Of a stretch of 42,657 bases of DNA, positions 1 to 6,965 are shown piece after piece. Source of the DNA: Candidatus Dojkabacteria bacterium (lineage in GTDB: Bacteria > Patescibacteria > Dojkabacteria > SC72); the NCBI GenBank assembly GCA_023229785.1, contig JALNYV010000017.1, positions 1-42,657 of the forward strand, in the 5' to 3' direction. Within the stretch, counting starts at the first letter, position 1; every line of letters begins with the position of its first letter. Made by a program: the position numbers and the translations under genes. The notes beneath the pieces are model-generated. The model was not told where the DNA came from. It ran no database searches and was given only the letters and a program-made list of their open reading frames with translations.

Positions 1-52
1 TCCCCGACCGAAGCCCAGACCGAAGCCCCGACCGAAGCCCTGACCGAAGCCC
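1..52. repeat. 12-bp tandem repeat, left arm (GACCGAAGCCCN)
   Basis: Four copies of GACCGAAGCCC plus one variable base (A, C or T) lie here. The same unit continues at 42599-42657. On the minus strand each unit encodes A-S-V-(W/R/G), so the variable base changes only the fourth residue. This is the join point of the circular genome. Confidence 0.9.
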
Positions 53-440
53 ACTTTTTTAATAATTTAATATCTGCTTTAGTAACTTCTAAGGTTTGAA
101 TATCCTTAAACGGATGAATAATGGGCTTAATTCTTAACTCTGGCACAATCGTGGTAAAGTCTAAATTATCGCAAAAGTCTTTAATCTGTTTAGAATCATC
201 CTTAGCCCCCAAATGGTCAATCTCAATCTTTTTAGTCCAGACATCATACTCGTATTTGTTTAATTTATCCTCATCTAAACCTTTGTGTCCAAAGTAGTCT
301 GCAATTGAGGTATGGGAATCGGTTGACTCATAACTAGCACCATTAACCTTTTTCTTTGCGATAATCTGCTTACGAATCTTTGCATCAAAGTAAAGTGGTT
401 TTCCGTCCCCCGTTGATACTAAACTCATAAACTTACACAT
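1..440 (-). CDS. Repeat protein with ASVx tetrapeptides, N-terminal two thirds (runs off the left edge)
   Basis: Start ATG at 440-438 is preceded by a good Shine-Dalgarno (GAAAGGAG). The frame is open for 146 codons to base 1 and leaves two bases over. Those two plus base 42657 make a codon (GAG), and the frame continues unbroken at the right end of the window (42656-42426). The product starts MCKFMSLVSTGDGKPLYF and has a soluble domain of about 130 residues. From about residue 131 it has the tetrapeptide repeat (K)WASV-RASV-GASV-WASV, then the right-end part. Joined, the protein is about 223 aa. From memory, proteins of this shape (MCKFMSLV start, ASVx/DSVx repeats, a C-terminal tail ending near a WRLHG motif) recur in uncultivated phages; their function is unknown. 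The repeat count at the junction may be wrong because assemblers collapse such repeats. Confidence 0.85.
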   Translation of the reverse strand, partial: MCKFMSLVSTGDGKPLYFDAKIRKQIIAKKKVNGASYESTDSHTSIADYFGHKGLDEDKLNKYEYDVWTKKIEIDHLGAKDDSKQIKDFCDNLDFTTIVPELRIKPIIHPFKDIQTLEVTKADIKLLKKWASVRASVGASVWASVG

Positions 441-462
441 TTATTGCTCCTTTCTTATCCAT
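433..462 (-). CDS. Possible 9-codon leader peptide before the ASVx protein
   Basis: ATG at 462-460 has the best ribosome-binding site nearby (TTGGAGGAACAAATA). It reads MDKKGAINV and then stops. Its 3' end overlaps the ATG of the next gene (440) in another frame, so ribosomes ending here would sit on the next start site. It may serve translational coupling only. Nothing else recognisable lies in 463-536. Confidence 0.25.
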   Translation of the reverse strand: MDKKGAINV

Positions 463-536
463 TTATTTGTTCCTCCAATTTTATACCAACCCCAACTAAT
501 CTATGCTTATATTTCTAATCCTGATATTTATCGGAT

Positions 537-689
537 TTATTCTTTTCCAATAATTTTTCTTATTGCTTTTAATAATGCTACAAACTTACCTTTTTTAATC
601 CAGAAACTACAACCGTTATTATACTTAGGTAAGGCTTCCATAACAATACAGGGAAACTTTATACAACGATTGCACTTTTTAGCTATCAT
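537..689 (-). CDS. Small cysteine-rich protein (50 aa)
   Basis: Starts with an ATGA overlap on the stop of the helicase gene upstream. It reads MIAKKCNRCIKFPCIV and has four Cys in a C-x2-C-x4-C-x12-C arrangement near the N-terminus, followed by a basic tail. This looks like a small metal-binding (zinc or Fe-S) peptide. No family recognised. Overlap with the upstream gene and the Cys pattern support it as real. Confidence 0.65.
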   Translation of the reverse strand: MIAKKCNRCIKFPCIVMEALPKYNNGCSFWIKKGKFVALLKAIRKIIGKE

Positions 690-1738
690 TCTGTTTCCTT
701 TCCAGCAGTTTTTTCCATATGTAATCCTGCACTTTTATCTCTATTCCAATTATAAGAATATTTTTGTGGTTTAGTACCTAATTTAATTATCATATCTTGA
801 GCTAAGGGTTGTTTTATAGAACGATAAAAAGACGTATTACTTATTCCCAGCTTACTTTTAATCTCATCAACTAATAAACCTTCTTTAAATTCTTCTTTTT
901 TAAGCAAATCTACCAATACTAATTCTTTGGTAGGCTCTTTGTCAACCTTTTCAAAGTAAAGAGGTTCTGGCTCGATTAATCTTAACTCGCACGCTTCTAT
1001 AATATCTCCACTTCTTTGAGTATTACATGATAAGGTTCTTAACTTAGTTTTCTGGTCAAAAAGGAATAAGAGTATATGGTCAGCCCAGGCTTTAAGAAAC
1101 TTACTACCAAACAACGCTTCATCACCCTCTTCTATCACATTACCTTTATAATTAAGTCTGGTTTTGTGAGTATGGTGTACCAGAATAATCGCACAGTTCA
1201 GGGTATCTTTAAAGGTTCTAAGGTTACCAAGAAAAGCCCTTACATCTTCATCTTCATTAAGACTACCAGTAAAAGCAAAGTAAATAGGGTCAATAATAAC
1301 AATATCAGGCTTGATTAACTCCTGTCCTGCAACTTTACCTTTAGGATTAAGGCTTTTTAAAATATCCAAAGCTAAACCGTCAGTAAAACCTTTATCTTCT
1401 AAGTTTAGAGGAGCAGAGAATCTTAGGTGAAAGTTATCAGGGTTGATATCCAAAGTTTTAATCATGCGCTTCATTCGGTCTTGGCTATCTGCTATTTCAC
1501 CTTCTAGCTGGATATAAACTACTTTTAAGGGCTTAGGGACATTGTAGAGATCAAGAAAAGGGTGGCAAGAGGTAAGGGAGCATAAAAGCTGGAATACAAA
1601 GAGGCTCTTACCGCTCTTTTCGTTGCCGACTAGGATAACGCTGTCATTCTTACGGCAGATATTTTCTATTAACCAATCACGCTTAGGAAACTCTGCTGTT
1701 AGAAATTCACTACCTATATAGTTTTTAAAGTGGGACAT
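686..1738 (-). CDS. RepA/DnaB-type AAA ATPase, probable replicative helicase
   Basis: 350 aa. Walker A GNEKSGKS is at residues 38-45, a Walker B-type PDIVIIDP at 144-151, and the LVHHTHK motif near 187-193. This is the AAA_25/RepA fold of hexameric helicases and phage helicase-like ATPases. Residues about 275-335 look like a winged helix (SKLGISNTSFYRSI) that could bind DNA. It overlaps the upstream glycosyltransferase gene by 14 bp and the downstream Cys-rich gene by 4 bp, so it belongs to the same leftward operon. With no polymerase in the genome, it is the best candidate for the protein that opens the origin and recruits host replication. It could also be a recombination ATPase, but the C-terminal HTH favours replication. 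Confidence 0.8.
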   Translation of the reverse strand: MSHFKNYIGSEFLTAEFPKRDWLIENICRKNDSVILVGNEKSGKSLFVFQLLCSLTSCHPFLDLYNVPKPLKVVYIQLEGEIADSQDRMKRMIKTLDINPDNFHLRFSAPLNLEDKGFTDGLALDILKSLNPKGKVAGQELIKPDIVIIDPIYFAFTGSLNEDEDVRAFLGNLRTFKDTLNCAIILVHHTHKTRLNYKGNVIEEGDEALFGSKFLKAWADHILLFLFDQKTKLRTLSCNTQRSGDIIEACELRLIEPEPLYFEKVDKEPTKELVLVDLLKKEEFKEGLLVDEIKSKLGISNTSFYRSIKQPLAQDMIIKLGTKPQKYSYNWNRDKSAGLHMEKTAGKETE

Positions 1739-2993
1739 TAGTTACCTCATTTAATTTTTTTAATACCATTCCATAATTATTAATCCTGTCTTGAATATTA
1801 ATACCTGATTTTCTAATAAGTTTATTTCTTTTAAACCCGCTATAATCTACCTGATGTTGCCACCTGTTAAACTTCCAAGTAATAGTAGTTATATCTGGGT
1901 GTTGGTCTACTAAAGACTTAGCCATTTTATAACGTCCATCTTCTTCTTTATTCCCCTGATTAGTTCCTGCATATAACTCATCTGTATTCCCACCTTTCAT
2001 TGTCATAGTTTGTTGTTTTAAACAAAGAAAGGCATTAAATAATATAGTGCAATGCCCATCTTTTAAAACTCTTATTGATAAATCAGTATCTTCATTATAC
2101 CTACCTCTCCAACGATAAGGTATATCATTTCTAATTAAAATACAAGAATAAATACGGGTATTAATATAGAATGGTGGCATCTTAGATTTATCAGGACTAA
2201 ACATATAATAATTCATACCAGATATTCCTACATTATCATATCTATCTGTAAAATCTTCACAACATCTAAAAATAGTTCCATCACTAACAGGTATTCTAAT
2301 ATTCTCATTATTTCTTATAAAATGGCTAATATTATCATCTAATATCCAGTGTTTTTTAGCACCAATAGATATAGAATGTTCCCATACCCAATTACGAGCT
2401 GGAATAGAACCTTGACCTAGATTACTAAAAGGTAATTGTAATATTTTATCAGGATTAATAACTGCAGAGTATTGATTATATTCTTGTGGCTCTATTACTA
2501 TTTTATAAGGAACATTCATTTTCTCTAAAGCCTTAGAAGTTAATCTTGTATCTGCTCTACCTTTAGAGATAATATAAACTGGGTATTTAGGATTAACATT
2601 TTCTTTATTTACTTCATTAATCCATATCTTATCAAAAGCTTGCATTATTTCTTTCTTAGGAAACCAAATAGATAAAGTTTTATCTGTAATATTCTGATTA
2701 ACTAATTTAGTAAAAACTTCTATATTATCTAATTTAAGATATTTAGTTTCATAAGTTATTCCACTTATCTTTATTAAATTAGAAAAATCCTTTAAGTCTT
2801 GGCTATTCTTAAAATGAACTTTTATTATTCTACCTCTGATTAAATAACCTTTACTATCGAAATAATCCTTAAATTCAATCTCTATTGAATTCCAAGGCAT
2901 TAAATCTTCCTTAATAAACTCCGGCATATCTTTCCACTCTTGGTATTGGATTACGAAGTCGTCTAAGTTACCAAACAAGGAATCGTTATCCAT
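1725..2993 (-). CDS. TAGT-type (TET/JBP-associated) glycosyltransferase, candidate DNA-base glucosylation enzyme
   Basis: 422 aa. From about residue 138 it has the hallmarks of the TET/JBP-associated glycosyltransferase family: PVYIISKGRADTR (138-150), NLGQGSIPARNWVW, HWILDDN (215-221, DD likely metal/sugar-nucleotide ligands), NTRIYSCILIRND and RWRGRYNEDTDLS (about 294-306). Residues 1-115 form a separate domain (MPEFIKEDL, then a segment ending TDKTLSIWFP) that I recall from other phage proteins, often on its own. In phages, TAGT enzymes add sugars to oxidised 5-methylcytosine made by a TET enzyme. No TET dioxygenase or cytosine methyltransferase is visible here, so the substrate is open: host-made modified bases, another base, or a protein. 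The gene overlaps the 30-aa gene upstream and the helicase downstream. Confidence 0.75.
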   Translation of the reverse strand: MDNDSLFGNLDDFVIQYQEWKDMPEFIKEDLMPWNSIEIEFKDYFDSKGYLIRGRIIKVHFKNSQDLKDFSNLIKISGITYETKYLKLDNIEVFTKLVNQNITDKTLSIWFPKKEIMQAFDKIWINEVNKENVNPKYPVYIISKGRADTRLTSKALEKMNVPYKIVIEPQEYNQYSAVINPDKILQLPFSNLGQGSIPARNWVWEHSISIGAKKHWILDDNISHFIRNNENIRIPVSDGTIFRCCEDFTDRYDNVGISGMNYYMFSPDKSKMPPFYINTRIYSCILIRNDIPYRWRGRYNEDTDLSIRVLKDGHCTILFNAFLCLKQQTMTMKGGNTDELYAGTNQGNKEEDGRYKMAKSLVDQHPDITTITWKFNRWQHQVDYSGFKRNKLIRKSGINIQDRINNYGMVLKKLNEVTNVPL

Positions 2994-3078
2994 TAATTTT
3001 ACCTAGTTTTTTAAGAAGTTTAATAATCCTTCTTTTCTGTTGCTGAATCTTTCTATTATGTTTCTTTATTTCTTCCAT
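2986..3078 (-). CDS. Very small basic peptide (30 aa)
   Basis: ATG at 3078-3076 follows an AGAGG site and reads MEEIKKHNRKIQQQKRR, a strongly basic helix ending in KLLKKLGKING. It lies between, and overlaps, the 70-aa membrane protein and the glycosyltransferase gene and so fills an otherwise empty 72-bp gap. No family is known. It may simply couple translation. Confidence 0.4.
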   Translation of the reverse strand: MEEIKKHNRKIQQQKRRIIKLLKKLGKING

Positions 3079-3278
3079 TTTCTTAATCCTCTAATATTTA
3101 ATATTTGTAAAGATATTGCTAATAAAACTAAATAATACTGCCCTGTAGCAAATCCGATATATCCCCAAATACACTGATTAACCATTGATAGATACCAAAT
3201 ACAAATATGCTTATCACCGGTCTTATACACAGAAACTATTGTTATTATTGAAGCTATGTAACCTAACACCTTAATCAT
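3066..3278 (-). CDS. Small membrane protein, SemiSWEET/PnuC-half-like (70 aa)
   Basis: Three short hydrophobic helices with aromatic-rich turns (CIWYLSMVNQCIWGYIGF, then GQYYLVLLAISLQIL) and a basic C-terminus (GLRKWKK). Size and helix spacing resemble a SemiSWEET or half PnuC-type transporter unit, a family seen as small phage proteins. It starts by overlapping the stop of the ERCC4 nuclease gene. It may sit in the host inner membrane, but its role and substrate are unknown. Confidence 0.6.
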   Translation of the reverse strand: MIKVLGYIASIITIVSVYKTGDKHICIWYLSMVNQCIWGYIGFATGQYYLVLLAISLQILNIRGLRKWKK

Positions 3279-3793
3279 TTCTTTATCATCCTATCTCTAC
3301 CAATCGCCAAATACGCCTCAGTAATAAACCTGCTCATCTCCTCACGATTATTAAAGCAGAAAAACGGAACTCTATGCCTAACTGTAATTGTAAAGAGTTG
3401 TTGCAGAATCTCATCCCCTGACCTCTGGCTATGCTCAATTCCCTTCAAAACCTTTGTAATAGAAGCCTCAATAAGAATAACTAATAGTACATTACTCTCT
3501 TTGGCTCTTAAAATCTCTTTCCTGAACCTCTTATATCCCTTACTTAATGAACCTATACAATCTTCTAGGCTCTTTCGCTCAAATATTACTGGTGGTCTAT
3601 ATCCATCAGTATATTCAACTTGATAATCACCTACATCTAACTTTTCTCTTTTAACCTGAGAAATATATGGATGTGAAAACTCCAAAACTTTCTGTTCTCT
3701 TGTATCGGCTATAATTTTAATATTATTTCCCTTCTTCAATGCGATAGGGAGAAACGCCAGGTTACTTTTAGAAAGGTGCTGCTCCGCTTGCAT
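3275..3793 (-). CDS. ERCC4/XPF-family nuclease
   Basis: The conserved part starts at NIKIIADTREQ and contains the ERCC4 catalytic signature: D of ADTREQ, GDYQV, and FERKSLEDCIGSL (ERKxxxD). It ends with a helical segment (YLAIGRDRMIKK). ERCC4 nucleases cut branched or flapped DNA, which fits the neighbouring Sak4-like annealing ATPase and Cas4-like nuclease. The open frame extends to 3901, but its first part overlaps the SSB candidate heavily and does not look like nuclease. I chose ATG 3793 (172 aa). TTG 3739 immediately before the domain is an alternative. Neither has a clear ribosome-binding site. Confidence 0.8.
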   Translation of the reverse strand: MQAEQHLSKSNLAFLPIALKKGNNIKIIADTREQKVLEFSHPYISQVKREKLDVGDYQVEYTDGYRPPVIFERKSLEDCIGSLSKGYKRFRKEILRAKESNVLLVILIEASITKVLKGIEHSQRSGDEILQQLFTITVRHRVPFFCFNNREEMSRFITEAYLAIGRDRMIKK

Positions 3794-4274
3794 TACCATC
3801 ATTAGCTGAACTGCCTTGACCTTTAATCGTATGAAACTGGATTGCCTCATCTTTTCCATCAGGCGTCCAACCCCAAGCTCTAACGGATATAACAGTTTCA
3901 ATTACTAATTCTAAAACTGAATCTAATTCCTCTCGGCTCTTAAATTCAAATCCGAGTGTAAACAAGACATCTGCCATTTTCTGTGCGTCTGACTTACCTT
4001 TCTTGTCAGTTTTCTGACTTCCTAAATAAAATCTTTTCCATAATCTTCTATTTAAGAACTCGCCCTCATCAATAATTTGTATCTCATACCTGGCTACCTT
4101 TGTTCCTTTTAACTCCTCAATCTCTCCTTCATAATCCTCAATTCTAAAGAAGTTAAATCGGCAGTTAAAAGTTCCTTTAATAATCCCAAAACTATCATCT
4201 TTAACTTTTTCAGGCGTGTAATCTTTAACCTGTCCGAACCAATCTCCTCCGTTTACATCGATACTATTTTCCAT
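3768..4274 (-). CDS. Probable single-stranded-DNA-binding protein (168 aa)
   Basis: A beta-rich N-terminal body (residues about 8-130, FNCRFNFFRIEDYEGEIEEL) is followed by a low-complexity Gly/Ser/Asn/Ala tail ending GAAPF. The Pro-Phe tip after a flexible tail recalls bacterial SSB, and DUF669-like phage proteins next to Sak4-type ATPases have the same layout. It lies in an operon between the Sak4-like ATPase (11-bp overlap) and the ERCC4 nuclease. The function is inferred mainly from context; I do not see a diagnostic SSB motif. Confidence 0.5.
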   Translation of the reverse strand: MENSIDVNGGDWFGQVKDYTPEKVKDDSFGIIKGTFNCRFNFFRIEDYEGEIEELKGTKVARYEIQIIDEGEFLNRRLWKRFYLGSQKTDKKGKSDAQKMADVLFTLGFEFKSREELDSVLELVIETVISVRAWGWTPDGKDEAIQFHTIKGQGSSANDGNASGAAPF

Positions 4275-4974
4275 TTTTTAATTCCTCCTTTGTATTGGTA
4301 AAATACTTAGCTAATACATTATAATCTAGCGGAATTGTATCTGGTAACTTTCCGCATCTGTTACCCGCCTCCCAATAAAGCGAAGGTCTACATCTAATCA
4401 TCCTCCTTTCATTACCATCTTTATCCATTTCACTATCTACAAAAAGAATAAGGTCGGCTATATTAAGGAAAGTCGCCCTATTCTTACCACTTACGGAAAT
4501 GGTGAATCGATTATATTTTTTTACCTTTGTTTCTATTTCTTCCATATCACAATGGCTAACTAATATTAGCCCGTATGGTAACATAGATAACTTAGCTAAT
4601 GCTCTTTGGATTTCTACTGTCACGAAATTCCATCCCTTTCCGTGCGGGAGGTCCGCCGGATGATTTATATCATGGCTTCTACAAATAAAGTCAGAGCAAA
4701 AAACCACAAGATTATCAATCGTGTCAATCACGATAGTCTTGTATTTATGCTGACCTTTTGCTATTTCAGCACACGCCTCTAAAAACTTCTCCCAAGAGTT
4801 GATACTAACCTTACAAACTTCTAACTGGTTAAGCCCACTCTCTGTCGCAAGAAATAAAGGACTATCAAACTGTGAACACAAAGTTGACTTACCAATCTTT
4901 GCTCTGCCATATAGCAGTATTACTTGCTTTGATAACTCCTGTATTACTGGACTTTTGCTAACTGGTAGTTCCAT
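4264..4974 (-). CDS. Sak4-like ATPase, single-strand-annealing/recombination protein
   Basis: 236 aa with one RecA-like domain of the AAA_24 type. Walker A is GRAKIGKST (23-31), Walker B is YKTIVIDTID (about 78-87), and ILVSHCDME is a typical sensor strand. Sak4 proteins are short RecA relatives in phages that work with a phage SSB to pair DNA ends. That partner is probably the 168-aa protein directly downstream, and the Cas4-like nuclease directly upstream may make the ends. It overlaps both neighbours (17 bp and 11 bp), which indicates one translationally coupled block. Confidence 0.8.
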   Translation of the reverse strand: MELPVSKSPVIQELSKQVILLYGRAKIGKSTLCSQFDSPLFLATESGLNQLEVCKVSINSWEKFLEACAEIAKGQHKYKTIVIDTIDNLVVFCSDFICRSHDINHPADLPHGKGWNFVTVEIQRALAKLSMLPYGLILVSHCDMEEIETKVKKYNRFTISVSGKNRATFLNIADLILFVDSEMDKDGNERRMIRCRPSLYWEAGNRCGKLPDTIPLDYNVLAKYFTNTKEELKNGK

Positions 4975-5647
4975 TTTCCACCTCCTGCATAATTTCTATG
5001 GTTTTTCCTTCCATAGTCAAACACTTATTTTTAAACGCACAATATCCACACTCCTTACCGCCGTAAGCACGTGGTAATGGTGGCGGTAACTTATCTTGTT
5101 TCCAATACCCTCTTAATATCTCTAATTCTTCTTCAACTAATTCTTTAAAATCTTTTGTTTCTATTACAAACTCTTTACTATCTAATGCGTCTTTTTCTAT
5201 AAATATAAGCCGAGCTTGGGGCTTATTAAGGTATAGCGCATAAGTGCAAACCTGCAAGCAATTCTGAAACTTGCCCTCTTTAACATCAAAATCTTTTTTC
5301 TTAAATAACTTAAACTCATAACTACGGCAACTCTTAATATCTATAACTTCATTCTCTAATACTATATCGGCATAGCCTACCAAATCATCTCCGCTTAAAA
5401 CAATTACCTCACGCTGGGCGTTAGAAAAGAAAGATTGAGCATATGAATGAATGATATTACCTACTTTAAACCGTCTTAGAGCACCAACATCTACCGGATT
5501 ACTTTTAGGCTCATTCTTGCGGTTCCAGAATTGGTATCTGTAACATCTACCGAAAGAGGATGGCGAGAACTTACCACTTCTTACCTTTTTTGACTTTAAC
5601 TCTTCTTCCTTAATTAAAGCATCATCAATCAGCTGTTGAATACTCAT
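4958..5647 (-). CDS. PD-(D/E)XK nuclease, Cas4/RecB-like with putative Fe-S cluster
   Basis: 229 aa. The nuclease core shows GYADIVLENEVIDIKS (91-106; D94 and D103-x-K105). Four cysteines, C35 (SFGRC) and C199-x2-C202-x5-C208 at the C-terminal end, match the Fe-S cluster layout of Cas4/AddB-type exonucleases. It probably resects DNA ends for the Sak4-like protein. No Cas1, Cas2 or CRISPR array is nearby, so it is a phage recombination nuclease and not an adaptation gene. It starts in an ATGA overlap with the 47-aa coiled-coil gene. Confidence 0.8.
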   Translation of the reverse strand: MSIQQLIDDALIKEEELKSKKVRSGKFSPSSFGRCYRYQFWNRKNEPKSNPVDVGALRRFKVGNIIHSYAQSFFSNAQREVIVLSGDDLVGYADIVLENEVIDIKSCRSYEFKLFKKKDFDVKEGKFQNCLQVCTYALYLNKPQARLIFIEKDALDSKEFVIETKDFKELVEEELEILRGYWKQDKLPPPLPRAYGGKECGYCAFKNKCLTMEGKTIEIMQEVENGTTS

Positions 5648-5787
5648 AGATTTTCACCAATAACAATCAACTCTTCTCTTATATTACTTAATTCCCTAAC
5701 CGTTGATTCCTGTACCTTATTCATAGCTTGTAAGCTCTTATTTATTTCATTTAAGATATTAACTAACTCTTTTATCTGTTCTTCCAT
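5644..5787 (-). CDS. Small coiled-coil protein (47 aa)
   Basis: ATG at 5787 follows a clear AGGAGA site and reads MEEQIKELVNILNEINKSLQ. Heptad-like hydrophobic spacing continues through most of the 47 residues, so a short coiled coil is likely. Its stop overlaps the start of the Cas4-like nuclease (ATGA). It is the first gene after the structured RNA and the terminator, so its ribosome-binding site would be the one the RNA could control. Confidence 0.65.
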   Translation of the reverse strand: MEEQIKELVNILNEINKSLQAMNKVQESTVRELSNIREELIVIGENL

Positions 5788-5805
5788 TATACTCTCCTAA
5801 AAATG

Positions 5806-5877
5806 GTAGGGGCTATCTAGGGAACCAGCAAGGCTCATTTTGCTAGTTATTAACGGATAACCTAAACAGCCCACTAC
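5806..5877 (-). ncRNA. Structured RNA element (three-way junction) in the 5' leader of the recombination operon
   Basis: On the minus strand, GTAGTGGGCT (5877-5868) pairs with AGCCCCTAC (5814-5806), and GTTTAGG pairs with CCTAGAT just inside. The enclosed part makes two more hairpins: TTAT/ATAA, and CTAGCAA with TTGCTGG. The result is a closed three-way junction of about 72 nt. It starts directly after the U-tract of a terminator and ends 18 nt before the ATG of the coiled-coil gene, with the AGGAGA site between. It looks like a leader control element (riboswitch-like or protein-binding). I cannot assign it to a known class. Confidence 0.55.
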
Positions 5878-5911
5878 AAAAAAAGCAGGAAAGGTTTTTT
5901 CCCTCCCTGCT
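5876..5911 (-). terminator. Intrinsic terminator (leftward transcription)
   Basis: On the minus strand an 11-bp stem (AGCAGGGAGGG with CCTTTCCTGCT, two G-U pairs) has an A6 loop and is followed by a T7 run. On the plus strand the two G-U pairs become A-C mismatches, so it works leftward. It separates the early small genes (7.2-6.0 kb) from the recombination/replication genes and would act as an attenuator or partial stop. The region 5912-5996 holds no gene. Confidence 0.8.
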
Positions 5912-5996
5912 AATATTTTTAATGTCTGAGCCATTTGTTTATTCATCTACTACTCCGTTTTAGTTTTTAGTATTAGTTTTAAATATACCACAAATC

Positions 5997-6209
5997 CTAA
6001 ATTTGTCCAGCATTATTGTGGATTTCTTTTCTGCGTTCTCTGTCCTGTAAAATTGTTGATAAATGGAATATTAAACTATCAGCTACTTCTTCATTAATAT
6101 ATACAGAAACTGACCAACTACTTGCCTGAAAACTAATATCTTCACCTGCAAACCTTATCGCAATATTCTTATCCTTTTCATAAGGAACTTCATCAACCGA
6201 ACTTTTCAT
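5997..6209 (-). CDS. Hypothetical protein (70 aa)
   Basis: Reads MKSSVDEVPYEKDKNIAIRF. The middle is beta-rich (SFQASSWSVSVYINEEVADS) and the C-terminus helical and charged (STILQDRERRKEIHNN). No motif recognised. It starts right after the zinc-ribbon gene and ends just before the terminator, so it is the last gene of the early block. Confidence 0.6.
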   Translation of the reverse strand: MKSSVDEVPYEKDKNIAIRFAGEDISFQASSWSVSVYINEEVADSLIFHLSTILQDRERRKEIHNNAGQI

Positions 6210-6210
6210 T

Positions 6211-6351
6211 TTAGATTTCTCCTTTTTCTTTTAAATAATCAAAACACTCTCGGCAGTAGTGTTGTCCGTCATCATTGATTATATCATCTGCAGTAAATTG
6301 TTCTCCGCAGAATTGACAAACAAACATTGGTTCATCGTAAGGAGCTGACAT
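6211..6351 (-). CDS. Zinc-ribbon protein (46 aa)
   Basis: ATG at 6351; reads MSAPYDEPMFVCQFCGEQFT and later QHYCRECFDYLKEKGEI. Two CxxC pairs (VCQFC and YCREC) about 20 residues apart form a treble-clef or ribbon zinc site. It overlaps the end of the 67-aa Cys protein by 20 bp. A DNA- or RNA-binding or protein-binding regulator is likely, but nothing narrower can be said. Confidence 0.65.
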   Translation of the reverse strand: MSAPYDEPMFVCQFCGEQFTADDIINDDGQHYCRECFDYLKEKGEI

Positions 6352-6535
6352 TATTTACCTCGCTTTCTGCTAATATCCGAAATGGTAATAATAATTTATA
6401 TCCACAACCTTTATTAACACAAAATTCTAATCTTTCTTGCCGGTTATCCGTTTTTCGCATATAACATCTTCTTATTAATGAATGTTCCCTACAAGCTGGA
6501 CACCACCCTAACCTTTGAGCCTTTCCTTGAGCCAT
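6332..6535 (-). CDS. Zinc-ribbon protein (67 aa)
   Basis: Reads MAQGKAQRLGWCPACREHSL. It has CPAC near residue 12 and a second cluster ending CVNKGCGYK around residues 39-45, so it probably binds one zinc. It lies directly downstream of the HTH gene and overlaps the next zinc-ribbon gene. No specific family recognised. Confidence 0.65.
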   Translation of the reverse strand: MAQGKAQRLGWCPACREHSLIRRCYMRKTDNRQERLEFCVNKGCGYKLLLPFRILAESEVNNVSSLR

Positions 6536-6553
6536 TTGAGCCTCCTTTTTTAA

Positions 6554-6745
6554 TTACTTAACCGTTAACCTCTTTAGCACTTCATAATTTGACTTATCAG
6601 GAACTACCTTATTAAGCGGATTACCCCATCTCCAAATACTCATAGAGGTTTTATCTAACATAACAGCTAGCTTTTCATTAGAATATCCCTTAGCTTTTAA
6701 CTCTGCCATAACCTTTACTACCTCTGCTTTTGGTATCTTATTCAA
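6554..6745 (-). CDS. Helix-turn-helix DNA-binding protein (63 aa, TTG start)
   Basis: The HTH is clear: KAKGYSNEKLAVMLDKTSMS followed by IWRWGNP, in the style of Cro/C1-type regulators with a tryptophan-rich recognition end. The start is TTG at 6745, set by a strong AAGGAGGT 7 bases upstream; the TAG of the previous gene abuts it. As the only recognisable regulator in the genome, it is the candidate ligand of the inverted repeats at 7.57-7.80 kb. Confidence 0.75.
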   Translation of the reverse strand: MNKIPKAEVVKVMAELKAKGYSNEKLAVMLDKTSMSIWRWGNPLNKVVPDKSNYEVLKRLTVK

Positions 6746-6895
6746 CTAAATTACCTCCTTATATATATGAACTTCAATTAAATCTAAATCACTAAATGTA
6801 GATATTAACTCTAACAGCTTATGAATATTATCTAACTTAACTTCAATTTTCTCAACTCTACTATTTTCTTTAAATGTTGCTTTTCCTATAAACAT
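6746..6895 (-). CDS. Hypothetical protein (49 aa)
   Basis: ATG at 6895 has a near-perfect AAAGGAGGA site. It reads MFIGKATFKENSRVEKIEVK and continues with a helix, then LDLIEVHIYKEVI: a small alpha/beta peptide. It abuts the TTG-start HTH gene. The 70 bp upstream (6896-6965) holds no gene but is rich in AACCAAAAAC-type runs, like the tract at 7.55-7.61 kb. Confidence 0.6.
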   Translation of the reverse strand: MFIGKATFKENSRVEKIEVKLDNIHKLLELISTFSDLDLIEVHIYKEVI

Positions 6896-6965
6896 TTTTC
6901 CTCCTTTCAGTAAAAACCAGCTTCGCTAAAACCAAAAACAAAACCAGTAATTAAAAAACAAAACT

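Noticed and set aside
3794..3901. N-terminal extension of the ERCC4 nuclease frame to 3901
   Set aside because: The extension overlaps the SSB candidate by more than 100 bp and is not nuclease-like; the overlap exists only because the frame lacks stops.
5806..5877. tRNA-like fold
   Set aside because: The element has a closing stem and two inner hairpins but no anticodon stem geometry, no CCA and no fitting T-loop.
5797..5946. A 49-codon leftward frame with a fair ribosome-binding site (starting MNKQMAQTLKILAGREK)
   Set aside because: It runs straight through the terminator stem and the three-way junction; the RNA structures explain the sequence better.
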